Shown: positions 1 to 8,395, counted from the first letter of the stretch. The stretch is 35,554 nucleotides of DNA from Cyanobacteria bacterium GSL.Bin1 (GCA_009909085.1 JAAANX010000046.1:1-35554), one strand, 5' to 3'. Numbers and translations are program-made. Notes: generated by a model from the letters alone, not told the origin.

Positions 1-2
1 AG

Positions 3-404
3 CGACGGCGCATTCCGCGCTTGCCGGTGAGAAATCTAGTGAAAAACCACAATTTGGCGAAGTCGATTAGTGATGTCGCTTGGTCCCAATTTCGCGTTTG
101 GCTGGAGTATTTTGCCGACAAGTTTGGCAAAGTAACAGTTGCCGTCCCCCCGCACTACACCTCGCAAGAGTGTTCTAATTGTGGGCGGATCGTGAAAAAA
201 GGTTTGTCCACCCGAACACATACTTGTCAGTGCGGGGCAAACCTTTGCCGCGATGAAAACGCAGCCATCAACATTCTCAAGAAAGCATTAAGTACGACGG
301 GGCACGTCGGAACTCACGCTTGGGGAGAAGCCGCCTCTACTCTGGTAGAATCCGTTCTGTCAGAGCAAGCAGCCTCGATGAACCAAGAATCCCCCGCGCT
401 TTAG
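3..404 (+). CDS. tnpB: TnpB RNA-guided nuclease, C-terminal part
   Basis: The frame is open from the window edge, so this is the C-terminal 133 or so residues of a TnpB that normally has about 400. Visible are the zinc ribbon (CSNC, then CQC about 16 residues later) and the motif RDENAAINIL, whose Asp is the last RuvC catalytic residue. The preceding LAKSISDVAWSQF segment is also typical. TnpB is a guide-RNA-directed DNA nuclease that helps IS200/IS605 elements persist. The stop codon TAG (402-404) lies in the loop side of the right-end hairpin. The TTG at 21 is not a real start, since the protein clearly extends upstream. Whether the missing RuvC parts are intact cannot be judged here. Confidence 0.9.
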   Translation, partial: RRRIPRLPVRNLVKNHNLAKSISDVAWSQFRVWLEYFADKFGKVTVAVPPHYTSQECSNCGRIVKKGLSTRTHTCQCGANLCRDENAAINILKKALSTTGHVGTHAWGEAASTLVESVLSEQAASMNQESPAL

Positions 405-411
405 CCGGGGG
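391..411 (+). other. IS605 right-end hairpin / guide-RNA 3' region
   Basis: CCCCCG and CGGGGG form a 6-bp stem around a 9-nt loop that contains the tnpB stop codon. Position and form match right-end hairpins of IS200/IS605 elements, which also form the 3' part of the TnpB guide RNA. A similar hairpin, in the opposite orientation, is at 8049-8070. Confidence 0.7.
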
Positions 412-415
412 AGTG

Positions 416-853
416 TCAAGACTGACTGACTTTGACTAAAACTTGGTTATCTTCAGTTTTGACTTCATAAGTTGTCAGAGGAGTGGTTGCGGGTCCTTGT
501 AGTAACTCACCCCGAATGGTAAATTCTGAGCCATGACAAGGACAAGCGAGTCGTTCGCCACTTTCAGTGAGAGATACGGCACAACCCTGATGAGGACACC
601 GTTGATCAAGGGCAATTAAGTCATTGTTAGCACTACGAATAACAATTGCACTCGCAACATTATTGGTTAATTTACCCTTAGCATCGAGTTCTTCCACTGT
701 TCCGACGACTTGAAAGCCATCAGACCGGATTGCCTCGCTAGTTGTCGATTCTCCTTCAGAATTACTTTCTCTCGGTGCATTACAACCAATCATCGAGGTC
801 AAAATTGCACTCATACTCATCCAACCGACAAACCGACGACGATTCATTTTCAT
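416..853 (-). CDS. Rieske [2Fe-2S] lipoprotein
   Basis: A 145-residue small electron-transfer protein. The N-terminus has RRR followed by a hydrophobic segment and a lipobox ending in Cys24 (MIGC), so it is probably exported and lipid-anchored, possibly by the Tat route. Rieske box 1 is CPHQGC (Cys86, His88, Cys91) and box 2 is CPCHGS (Cys104, Cys106, His107), giving all four cluster ligands and the disulfide pair. It is shorter than PetC and lacks PetC's N-terminal helix, so it is a PetC-like soluble domain of unknown partner. The ATG at 853 is chosen because GAGGAAG lies just upstream; a TTG at 871 would overlap that ribosome site. The stop codon TGA is formed by the right end of the adjoining IS605 element. 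It is divergent from the PRC-barrel gene. Confidence 0.88.
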   Translation of the reverse strand: MKMNRRRFVGWMSMSAILTSMIGCNAPRESNSEGESTTSEAIRSDGFQVVGTVEELDAKGKLTNNVASAIVIRSANNDLIALDQRCPHQGCAVSLTESGERLACPCHGSEFTIRGELLQGPATTPLTTYEVKTEDNQVLVKVSQS

Positions 854-1051
854 AATGTTCTTCCTCGACAAGGCTTAATTATTTTGTAATTCAGGAGCGG
901 GTTGTCTCTGATAATAACTGATGCTAAATGTTTGCCTTTTTGATGATTTTAAGCGCTTGAGACGGAGTTAACTGATCGGATCATTGCAAAATTATTATTT
1001 AGAATTAAAGTGAGTGGTCAAGAATTAATCACACTTAATCCTCAGGTATTA

Positions 1052-1060
1052 GAGGAGGTG
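1052..1060 (+). promoter_or_regulatory. Strong ribosome-binding site of PRC-barrel gene
   Basis: GAGGAGGTG lies 7 nt before the ATG at 1068 and 10 nt before a second in-frame ATG at 1071. Either could be used. The 214-bp space between the divergent Rieske and PRC genes (854-1067) holds no other recognisable gene. Confidence 0.6.
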
Positions 1061-1067
1061 AAGAATA

Positions 1068-1829
1068 ATGATGAATGTGATTCGTCGTAGCCAAATGATT
1101 GGATTAATGGCAATGGATCGCAGCACTGCAACTGGCTATGGCAGAATTGATGAAGTTTGGGTCGATGAGTCCGGTCGCGTTTCTTATTTCAGCAGCGACC
1201 AAGGCTATGTCCCTTTAGAAGAAGTGGCAGTGGTCGGTCCTGATGCTGTGCTAAGTTATTCCGATTTGGGCTTGGATACGCCTCATGATTCTTTCCGTCA
1301 ACTCCATCGCGTTCCTATTCGCATGTCTCGCGCCAGTGATCCGGTGGGTTGGATTGAAGACTTTTTGTTTGACTGGGAAACGGGAGATATTGTGGCTTAT
1401 ATCTTAGAAGGGGACATTGCCAGTCCATTCGGCGATCGCGCTGTCTTATTCCCCGATGATGTGGAAGTGATCGACACGGATGCTGTGGTCATTCGAGATG
1501 GGGCAAAAGACCGCCTGAAAAGCGAAACTGAGGGGTTAAAAGGCTTTTTAAGCGAAAAATCTCAACAAGTGAAGCATTTTGTCAAACGAATGCGCGATCG
1601 CGCTCAATCTTTAATTAAACCTGACGACAAACCTGAAACGGTTCGGGTCAAAATTAAACAAGTCAGTGATGAACTGACTGCTTCGGGAAAACATGATCAC
1701 CATGCAGTACGGGAAGCAACAGAGTTTTTGCAAGAGCAATGGCAACAGCTTCAACATCGGGCAGCAAAAGCGGGAACTCGGATGAAAAAAGCATTTGATC
1801 AGGCTTGGCAACGTCTGACAAAAAAATAA
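1068..1829 (+). CDS. PRC-barrel domain protein
   Basis: A 253-residue cytoplasmic protein with two PRC-barrel domains, roughly residues 5-60 (RRSQMIGLMAMDRSTATGYG onward) and 78-135 (RVPIRMSRASDPVGWIEDF onward). These are followed by a charged, helical C-terminal half rich in Lys, Gln and Arg (about 145-253), which may be a coiled coil. PRC barrels serve as small protein- or tRNA-binding modules (for example RimM and photosynthetic reaction-centre H subunits). Such two-barrel proteins are common in cyanobacteria, but the role is not known. A very good Shine-Dalgarno site precedes it. It is divergent from the Rieske gene and 52 bp upstream of the SWIM gene, so it could share a transcript with the latter. 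Confidence 0.82.
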   Translation: MMNVIRRSQMIGLMAMDRSTATGYGRIDEVWVDESGRVSYFSSDQGYVPLEEVAVVGPDAVLSYSDLGLDTPHDSFRQLHRVPIRMSRASDPVGWIEDFLFDWETGDIVAYILEGDIASPFGDRAVLFPDDVEVIDTDAVVIRDGAKDRLKSETEGLKGFLSEKSQQVKHFVKRMRDRAQSLIKPDDKPETVRVKIKQVSDELTASGKHDHHAVREATEFLQEQWQQLQHRAAKAGTRMKKAFDQAWQRLTKK

Positions 1830-1881
1830 GACGGGTGCGCGAGTGAGATAACAGTGACTTAAAATCAAAAACGGAGGAACG

Positions 1882-2715
1882 ATGAGCCAATTTAGCCGAA
1901 CTTGGTGGGGACAAAAATTCATTGCCGTGATGGAAAAAGTCGGAGATGAAGGACGTCTCAGTCGCGGTCGTTCTTACGCGCGAGGGAATAAAGTCAAAAG
2001 TTTTCAGATTCAAGATGGGGGGGTCACTGCGCAAGTGCGAGGATCAGTGAATCCCTATTTTGGAGTGTATAAAGAACCGCTTTATCACATTACTTTAGAA
2101 TTTCAACCGATTAGTGCTGCGAAATGGTCGGCAGCGATCGCGCTGATGGCATCCAAAGCCAGTATAATCTCTCGTCTGCTTCTCAAGGAAATTCCCGATA
2201 ATATTGAAGAGACTTTTGCCCAACTCAATCTCAATTTCTTACCCAGCACTCACAAAGACTTTCACGCCACCTGTAGTTGTCCCGATTGGGGCGATCCCTG
2301 CAAACATATTGCTGGGGTGTATTATCTCCTGGCTGCGGAATTAGACCACGATCCGTTTCTACTGTTTGAATTGCGGGGATTATCGCGAGATGACCTTTTA
2401 AAAGAACTGGCGAAATCGCCTCTCGGGGAAACCCTTTCTGCTGAGTTGCAACTAGAAGCGCGATCGCCGCAAGTAGTTGCATCCTATTATCCACCGCTGC
2501 AAACGGTTAAAACTGAGATGTGCCAGAACCTACGAGAGTTTTGGCATGGCACAAAACGTTTACCGCAAACCATCGATGCACCGCCCCAAGTTCCCATCTC
2601 AGGAATTCCCATCAAGAAACAAGGGGATTTTCCGCCCTTCTGGCAACGGGATCATTCTTTTATTGAAGTGATGGAAACGCTCTATGATCAGGTAAAAACA
2701 AAGGGGCAACTCTAG
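1882..2715 (+). CDS. SWIM zinc-finger protein
   Basis: A 277-residue protein with a SWIM zinc-binding motif at about residues 132-144, CSCPDWGDPCKHIAG (CxC...CxH), a fold linked to DNA or protein binding. The opening MSQFSRTWWGQKFIAVME and the SRGRSYARGNKV segment are typical of the bacterial SWIM family often encoded beside a SNF2/HepA-type helicase. No helicase is in this window, so its partner is elsewhere or absent. GGAGG lies a few bases before the ATG. Its stop overlaps that of the convergent PNPOx-like gene in the tetranucleotide CTAG (2712-2715). Confidence 0.85.
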   Translation: MSQFSRTWWGQKFIAVMEKVGDEGRLSRGRSYARGNKVKSFQIQDGGVTAQVRGSVNPYFGVYKEPLYHITLEFQPISAAKWSAAIALMASKASIISRLLLKEIPDNIEETFAQLNLNFLPSTHKDFHATCSCPDWGDPCKHIAGVYYLLAAELDHDPFLLFELRGLSRDDLLKELAKSPLGETLSAELQLEARSPQVVASYYPPLQTVKTEMCQNLREFWHGTKRLPQTIDAPPQVPISGIPIKKQGDFPPFWQRDHSFIEVMETLYDQVKTKGQL

Positions 2716-3638
2716 CGAGGATTAACTGGAGAATATTCCCCAAATTGCCAGCGCCAAGGAACAGCGTGCTGGGTTGCTAAGATTTGGTCAATGTCAAAAC
2801 TTACTAAACGCTTTGCCCCAGCAAAGTCTTTGATTTGTTCTCCATCCCAAATCACTTGAGCTTTCCCTACGAATTGAAGTGTCGAACCCGTCAGAAAATC
2901 AAGAAATAATAAACCCGCTTGCGGATTCAGGTGTAAATTGCCGAAGGTTTGAAACATATTATTCCCGGCATAATCAGGAAAGATTAATTGCCGATCCGAC
3001 AAAACTTTAACAAATCTGGGTAAGCCTCCGCGATGAGACGTATCAGCGCCTCTTTCCGGGTGATAGGTGCTAATAAAAAAAGTATCTGCTTGCGTGATCC
3101 AAATTTCATCTTGCTTCAGTAAGGTGCTGCGGGTTGCAGGTTGCGGTTGACGGATGACCTCATCGGCTGTCGTTTCCAAATGACGCACTTGAATATATTT
3201 GGGACAGTTAAAAAAGGTCTCCTGAACTTGAATCACAAGATTTTCTGCGGATTCTCCCTTGACTTGACCATTGATCCGTAAACGGCGACGATTGGCTAAG
3301 TCAATGACCAAAAGCCCGATAACAGTGTTATGAGATAAGTTGCGGTAGAGGGGATCACCGGGAATCAGAATTGGTGTTAGGTGGATGGTTCTATGATCCA
3401 AAACTTGCATGAAACCGGCTTTTCCAAGTAGAAGAGAAGTCCAAATCTTGCCTTGTTCATCAATTGTCCCTGCAACAGCAAACGATTGATCCAAAAGAAA
3501 CTTTTGCGCAGCCGGTTTAAGGGAAGCGTGAATAACACCGCTTAATTGTTGGGCTTCTGCTTCTACCCCGGCTTGGGCTTGAACAGCGCGTTCTCCGGCA
3601 TGGAACGCTGCGTTGTTATAATCCTGGCATTGGGACAT
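2712..3638 (-). CDS. Pyridoxamine-phosphate-oxidase-like flavin-binding protein
   Basis: About 308 residues. The segments FLLDQSFAVAGTIDEQGKIW and GDPLYRNLSHNTVIGLLVID, and the late FPDYAGNNMFQTFGNLHLNP, are those of the PNPOx-like split-barrel family that binds FMN or F420-type cofactors. Two split-barrel halves can be made out (about 45-150 and 190-290). It is probably an oxidoreductase or stress-related flavoprotein rather than true PdxH. The start at 3638 (MSQCQDYNNAAFHAG) fits homologues. A longer frame reaching 3710 would run deep into the upstream GST gene. With this start it overlaps the GST gene by 23 bp, suggesting translational coupling. Confidence 0.8.
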   Translation of the reverse strand: MSQCQDYNNAAFHAGERAVQAQAGVEAEAQQLSGVIHASLKPAAQKFLLDQSFAVAGTIDEQGKIWTSLLLGKAGFMQVLDHRTIHLTPILIPGDPLYRNLSHNTVIGLLVIDLANRRRLRINGQVKGESAENLVIQVQETFFNCPKYIQVRHLETTADEVIRQPQPATRSTLLKQDEIWITQADTFFISTYHPERGADTSHRGGLPRFVKVLSDRQLIFPDYAGNNMFQTFGNLHLNPQAGLLFLDFLTGSTLQFVGKAQVIWDGEQIKDFAGAKRLVSFDIDQILATQHAVPWRWQFGEYSPVNPR

Positions 3639-4218
3639 AATGGGATAACCTTTGGGTGCGTTTAATCCAAGCCACAACATGAGGATAGGGATCGAGAGCA
3701 ATTTTGCCATCGGGGGCTAAGCCCACGTAAGGAAAACAAGCAATATCGGCAAGGGTAGGACGGTTAAATTCGAGCCATTCTCGATTTTCTAAACGTTTGT
3801 TCAGAACTTCTAGGACTTCCTTACTTTTAGTTTGTGCTTTTTCTAAGTCCACATCGGCATCAAACAGAAAGTAGAGTCTGGCAAGGAACAAACTATTATT
3901 AATTTCATTGACAGCAAAAGAGAGCCACTGCATAATTTTTGCCATGGCAGTCGGGTCTAAGGGTAGCCATAACCAGTCATCCGCATCATATTTCCGCGCT
4001 AAATAGACCAAGATCGCTTGCGAATCTCTGATCACAACGTCTCCATCCACTAAAACCGGAACTTGACCTAAAGGATTAATGGCTAAAAACTCAGGCGATT
4101 TTAGTTCACCTTGTTTATAGTCAATTGGTCGCTTTTCATAGGTAACATTGAGTAAGGATAAAAATAAGCGGACTTTGTGACAATTGCCAGAGAGATCAAT
4201 ATCATAGAGCTTCATCAT
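3616..4218 (-). CDS. Glutathione S-transferase family protein
   Basis: A 200-residue cytosolic GST. The N-terminal thioredoxin-like domain starts MMKLYDIDLSGNCHKVRLFL and carries the conserved cis-Pro region GQVPVL (about 51-56) and the glutathione-binding acidic/Ser pair in RDSQAI (about 64-69). The rest is the all-helical C-terminal domain, with the typical N-capping segment RPTLADIACFPYV. The catalytic residue in the SGNCHK segment could be Ser or Cys. The upstream ribosome site is weak. It overlaps the PNPOx-like gene downstream, and the two probably form a small redox or detoxification operon. Confidence 0.88.
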   Translation of the reverse strand: MMKLYDIDLSGNCHKVRLFLSLLNVTYEKRPIDYKQGELKSPEFLAINPLGQVPVLVDGDVVIRDSQAILVYLARKYDADDWLWLPLDPTAMAKIMQWLSFAVNEINNSLFLARLYFLFDADVDLEKAQTKSKEVLEVLNKRLENREWLEFNRPTLADIACFPYVGLAPDGKIALDPYPHVVAWIKRTQRLSHYVPMPGL

Positions 4219-4419
4219 TTTTTCTCTGTCCGTTACGAAATTAATCGTTGTTATTTTAATTTTCTATCATTGTCAAGACTCGTGAGAGATCAGTTTTAAT
4301 GATAGAAACTGATCTTGTTATTTTGACCGCGATGTGTTTAGCACTAACTGTAATGGAACTTCACCTAATTTATACTTGTAAAAGTTAAGGGCTAATGGTT
4401 TTTATTCCTTCCTAATTTT

Positions 4420-4424
4420 AAGGA
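4420..4424 (+). promoter_or_regulatory. RBS deciding the start of the STAND gene
   Basis: AAGGA is 1 nt before the ATG at 4426 but 7 nt before the in-frame ATG at 4432. The second is therefore the likelier start. Confidence 0.5.
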
Positions 4425-4431
4425 AATGACC

Positions 4432-7400
4432 ATGACAAAAAATCTCAAGGCTTCTGTGTTAGGACTCGCAAAAATTAAGCAAGCTAGAAAACAGAAAGGA
4501 TGGTCTGTTAATGATTTCCAATGGCTAGAAGCAGCGAGTCAAATTTTAGGCGTATCTTGGGAAGAAACTGGGGTTTTAGCTGTTGGAATTTCCGAAGGAA
4601 CATGGAAACGATTTTTAGCAGGAAAACATGGCATCAATGCCGACGCATTTAAAGCGTATTGTCAGGTTTTGGGGATTTCTTGGGAAGAAGTATCGGCAAC
4701 CAAAAGTTCTGATTCTCAGCTTGATTTAGACGCAATTGGTGATGACTGGCAAGATGCACCGGATGTCTCCGTTTTTTATGGTCGCGATCAAGAATTACAG
4801 ACGATTAAACACTGGATTCTTGAAGAAAAATGTCGGTTAATTACTCTCCTGGGGATGGGAGGAATTGGGAAGACCACCTTAGCAACGAAGTTAGCCCGAA
4901 ACTTAATTGATGAGGTCAACTCCCAAAAGACCTTTCAAGGCATCATTTGGCGGAGTCTTCGTAATGCACCCTCTTTAGAAGATTTGTTAACGGAACTGAT
5001 TCAGTTTGTCTCTCATCAACAAGCAATGATTCCGCCGCAACCCGAACAACAAACGCTGTTACTTTTAGAGTATCTGCGGCAGTTTCCGGTGTTGTTAATT
5101 TTAGATAATGTGGAGTCGCTACTACGGGCGGGCGATCGCCGCGGACGATTTCGAGAGGGCTATGAAGATTATGATCGCTTCTTGCGCTGTTTGGCAGAAA
5201 CCCCGCATCAAAGCTGTCTGTTATTAACCACTCGCGAAAAACCCTATGGCTTAGCTAAGTTTGAAGGGGAACAATTACCGGTGCGATCGCTGCAATTATC
5301 GGGAGTATCCACAGATGTAGCGCGATCGCTGCTGACAGCAAAAGGCAATTTCAGCGGTTCTGATCCCGAGTGGGAGACATTAGTCTCCCGTTATGGGGGG
5401 AATCCCCTCGCCTTAAAAATTGTCGCAACATCGGTTCAAGACTGCTTTGGCAGTAGTATTTCCCAGTTTTTAGCGATGCAGCAGCAAGGGATCTTAATTG
5501 TTGATGATATCCGCGATCTCCTTGCCCAACAATTCCAACGGTTAACCGTTTTAGAACAAGACATCATGTATTGGTTAGCGGTTAATCGAGAACCGATTTC
5601 CCTCCTGCAATTAAAAAGCGATCTCTTAGGAAACGTGCCATTGAGTGACTTGATGGAGGGGTTGAGTTGTCTGCAACGACGGTCTCTAATTGAATCCAGC
5701 AGCAACAGCGAGAGTGCGACATTTACCCAGCAACCCGTAGTCATGGAGTATGTGATCAATCGTCTGCTGGAAGAGGTGGCAGCAGAAATTGGAGATGGGC
5801 AAATTGCCGAAAAGAGAACGCCATTATTGGTCACTCACGCACTGCTGAAAGCGCAAGCGAAAGATTATGTTCGCGAAACCCAGGTAACACTAATTCTCAA
5901 ACCTTTAATTGAACAACTGATTACCGAATTAGGAGAAGCAACCTTATCCTCTCGGCTAACGGAAATTTTGGCACAACTCCGAGGCAAACCTTGCCCCCAA
6001 ACCGGCTATGCTGGCGGCAATATTTTGAATTTAATGTTAGCGGCGGGCATGGAGGTTACCCATGCTGATTTTTCCGATTTAACGATTTGGCAAGCCTATT
6101 TACAGGGGGTAACCTTACACGGCGTCAATTTTGCTGGATCCGATTTATCCCGTTGTGTCTTTACAGAAATGCTAGGAAATACCTTAGCGGCTGTCTTTAG
6201 TCCGGATGGTCAAATCCTTGCCACCTGCGATACCGATTGTCGAATCCGCATGTGGGAAGTGGCAAGTGGGAAGTTAATTTTAGTCTGCGAAGGGCATCAA
6301 AATTGGGCGCGATCGCTGTCTTTTCGGGCGGATGGACAAGTGCTGGCGAGTGCAGGCGCAGACCAGACGATTAAACTCTGGAATCTTGCCGATGGCGTGT
6401 GTCTTAAAACCTTAACCGGACATGAACATGAAATTTTTGCCGTTGCCTTTAGTCCTACTGAACCCCATCTTCTTGCGAGTGGTAGCGGCGATCGCGCAGT
6501 GAAAATTTGGGATACTTTTACTGGATACTGTTTACACACGCTAACCGGACATACGGATTGGGTGCGAGGCGTTGCCTTTAGTCCGGATGGTGAGATTGTA
6601 GCGAGTGCCAGTGCCGATCACACCATTAAACTCTGGACACGCCAGGGAGAGTGTTTGTATACCCTACTAGACCATGAAAGTTGGGTTCGATCCATTGCCT
6701 TTAGTCCCCAGGGTAATCTTCTTGCCAGTGGCAGTGGCGATGGGACGATTAAACTCTGGGATTATCGCAATGGACAATGCGTTAAAACCTACCAAGGGCA
6801 TCAAAAGAGTATCTATGCCGTTGCCTTTAGTACTGATGGTATTCTCGCCAGTGGTAGTGGCGACTCTACGATCAAACTGTGGGATATCCAGCGCGATCGC
6901 TGTTTGCAAACGTTACAAGGTCATGAAAATGAAGTTTGTTGCGTCGCCTTTAGTCCCCAAGGACAGATGTTAGCTTGTGTCAGTTTAGACCAAACGGTTA
7001 AACTTTGGGATGGCAAAACCGGACAAGTGTTAAGAAGCTGGTATGGCAACACCGATTGGGCATTACCGGTTGCCTTTAGTCCCGATGGGGAAACCCTGGC
7101 CAGTGGCAGTAACGATAAAACGATTAAGCTATGGCATTGGCGAACGGGGGAATTTCAGCAAAGTTTAGCCGGACACGAGGATTTTATCTATGGTCTGGCT
7201 TGGTACAAAACTGGGGAAATCCTTGCCAGTGCGAGTACCGACTCGACTGTGCGCTTGTGGGACGTGAAAACCGGTCGCTGTTGCCAAATCTTACAAGGAC
7301 ATACCGATTGGGTGTATGCGGTTACCTTTGTTCCGGGTTCTCCCAATTTAATTGCCACCGCTAGCGCCGACTGTACGATCAAGATTTGGCAGTGGCGAAC

Positions 7401-8025
7401 TGGCGTGTGCTTACAAACGTTGGCAGGACATACTGATAAAATTTTCACATTGAGGTTTCGTGCTGATGGTCAATTATTAGCCAGTGCCAGTGCCGATCAA
7501 ACTGCGAAGTTATGGGATGCGACAACCGGACATTGTCTTAAAACCTTATCGGGACACAGCGGACGCGTGTATAGTGCAATTTTTTGTCCCCGTACCCCCA
7601 TTATTGCCACTTGCAGTACCGATCAAACTATTAAGTTATGGGAGGTTGAGTCAGGAGAATGCCTCCAGACCTTAACTGGACATGACAACTGGATTTTCGC
7701 GATCGCGCTGAGTCCCGATGGTCAAACCCTCGCTAGTGTTTCTCACGATCAAACCTTAAGGATTTGGGATTTAGCCTTTGGCAAGTGCGTACACATCTGC
7801 CACGGGCATCAGCGCCTTATTTCTGCCGTTGCCTATAGTAGCGATGGCAGCGTGATCGCCACCGGATCGCAAGATCAAACGGTCAAAATCTGGGATGCAA
7901 AAAATGGTCATTGCTTAAGAACTTTAATTGCTAAACGCTTGTATGAAGGGATGAATCTTCACAACGTGAAAGGACTAACCCCAGCAACGCTATCCACCTT
8001 ACAATCATTAGGGGCAGTTTTGTAG
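4432..8025 (+). CDS. STAND NTPase: HTH-like, NB-ARC, pentapeptide, 14 WD40 repeats
   Basis: About 1197 residues. Residues 5-85 form a helical cyanobacterial N-terminal domain (KQARKQKGW...ISEGTWKRFLAGK...INADAFKAYCQVLG) that looks HTH-like. FYGRDQEL opens an NB-ARC NTPase with Walker A GMGGIGKTT (about 141-149), Walker B LLILDNVES, sensor LLLTTREKP and GNPLALKI. A winged-helix region and a short pentapeptide-like stretch (HADFSDLTIWQAYLQGV) follow. From about 577, 14 WD40 repeats (GH...SPDG...ASGS.D.TIKLWD) make two seven-blade propellers. The family consists of ligand-triggered, oligomerising signal switches, some acting in antiviral immunity. No effector such as TIR, CHAT or nuclease is visible. 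The ATG at 4432 is preferred because AAGGA (4420-4424) is 7 nt away; the ATG at 4426 is too close. It stands alone, with a separate upstream promoter region. Confidence 0.93.
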   Translation: MTKNLKASVLGLAKIKQARKQKGWSVNDFQWLEAASQILGVSWEETGVLAVGISEGTWKRFLAGKHGINADAFKAYCQVLGISWEEVSATKSSDSQLDLDAIGDDWQDAPDVSVFYGRDQELQTIKHWILEEKCRLITLLGMGGIGKTTLATKLARNLIDEVNSQKTFQGIIWRSLRNAPSLEDLLTELIQFVSHQQAMIPPQPEQQTLLLLEYLRQFPVLLILDNVESLLRAGDRRGRFREGYEDYDRFLRCLAETPHQSCLLLTTREKPYGLAKFEGEQLPVRSLQLSGVSTDVARSLLTAKGNFSGSDPEWETLVSRYGGNPLALKIVATSVQDCFGSSISQFLAMQQQGILIVDDIRDLLAQQFQRLTVLEQDIMYWLAVNREPISLLQLKSDLLGNVPLSDLMEGLSCLQRRSLIESSSNSESATFTQQPVVMEYVINRLLEEVAAEIGDGQIAEKRTPLLVTHALLKAQAKDYVRETQVTLILKPLIEQLITELGEATLSSRLTEILAQLRGKPCPQTGYAGGNILNLMLAAGMEVTHADFSDLTIWQAYLQGVTLHGVNFAGSDLSRCVFTEMLGNTLAAVFSPDGQILATCDTDCRIRMWEVASGKLILVCEGHQNWARSLSFRADGQVLASAGADQTIKLWNLADGVCLKTLTGHEHEIFAVAFSPTEPHLLASGSGDRAVKIWDTFTGYCLHTLTGHTDWVRGVAFSPDGEIVASASADHTIKLWTRQGECLYTLLDHESWVRSIAFSPQGNLLASGSGDGTIKLWDYRNGQCVKTYQGHQKSIYAVAFSTDGILASGSGDSTIKLWDIQRDRCLQTLQGHENEVCCVAFSPQGQMLACVSLDQTVKLWDGKTGQVLRSWYGNTDWALPVAFSPDGETLASGSNDKTIKLWHWRTGEFQQSLAGHEDFIYGLAWYKTGEILASASTDSTVRLWDVKTGRCCQILQGHTDWVYAVTFVPGSPNLIATASADCTIKIWQWRTGVCLQTLAGHTDKIFTLRFRADGQLLASASADQTAKLWDATTGHCLKTLSGHSGRVYSAIFCPRTPIIATCSTDQTIKLWEVESGECLQTLTGHDNWIFAIALSPDGQTLASVSHDQTLRIWDLAFGKCVHICHGHQRLISAVAYSSDGSVIATGSQDQTVKIWDAKNGHCLRTLIAKRLYEGMNLHNVKGLTPATLSTLQSLGAVL

Positions 8026-8041
8026 AAGCTTGAAAGCAAAA

Positions 8042-8395
8042 TTGACGCTCCCATCACCGGAGGTGAGGGATTCTTGGGCTGAGTCTTGCCTCCATTAACT
8101 AAGTTAATTTTGGTCTTACGGTCTCATGTCCTACCTGACTACACCTTTTACAGCAAGCGCTCTTAAAGGTAGCTCCCCAAGCGTTTAGATTTCCGTCCGC
8201 CCGACGGTATCGTAATTTATTTTGATCTCCCGCCCTTGATACTTATCGATCAGTGGAGCAATGGGGCAAGCGGTTTTCGATACCCACTTGGTGCAGTTAG
8301 CCTTTTTCCAGCCGGAGCAAAGCGTGAGGATAGGTTCGTACTACACGACTAATCCAATATCCCTCCTTTAGCTTGCCAAAATCATACCACACAAC
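8042..8395 (-). mobile_element. TnpB-less IS605-like remnant with right end
   Basis: On the minus strand this stretch ends like the IS605 element at 391-419. There is a CCAAGAATCCC box, a hairpin (TCCCTCACC / GGTGATGGGA with one bulge, 8049-8070) and TCAA at the terminus (TTGA on plus, 8042-8045). Further in, the minus strand reads RYRRADGNLNAWGATF, resembling the tail of TnpB proteins (compare HAWGEAAS in the tnpB at the window start). No RuvC or zinc-ribbon coding remains. It is therefore a decayed or non-autonomous element, possibly still specifying a guide-RNA-like transcript. The left limit near 8395 is approximate. This fills most of the gene-free stretch 8026-8510; nothing else was recognised there. 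Confidence 0.55.

Larger units (their letters stand above)
1..419 (+). mobile_element. IS200/IS605-family element, right part only
   Basis: The 3' part of tnpB runs in from the left edge and is followed at once by a typical element right end. There is a GC-rich hairpin (CCCCCG at 391-396 pairing with CGGGGG at 406-411), then a terminal TCAA at 416-419. In this family TnpA cuts single-stranded DNA at subterminal hairpins, and the 3' end of tnpB overlaps the guide (omega/re) RNA. The left end, and any tnpA, lie outside the window. The right boundary at TCAA is inferred from family behaviour and from the matching end of the remnant near 8042. Confidence 0.8.

Noticed and set aside
5436-5834. 132-codon minus-strand frame inside the STAND gene
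   Set aside because: Antisense shadow of NB-ARC coding sequence with no ribosome site or recognisable protein.
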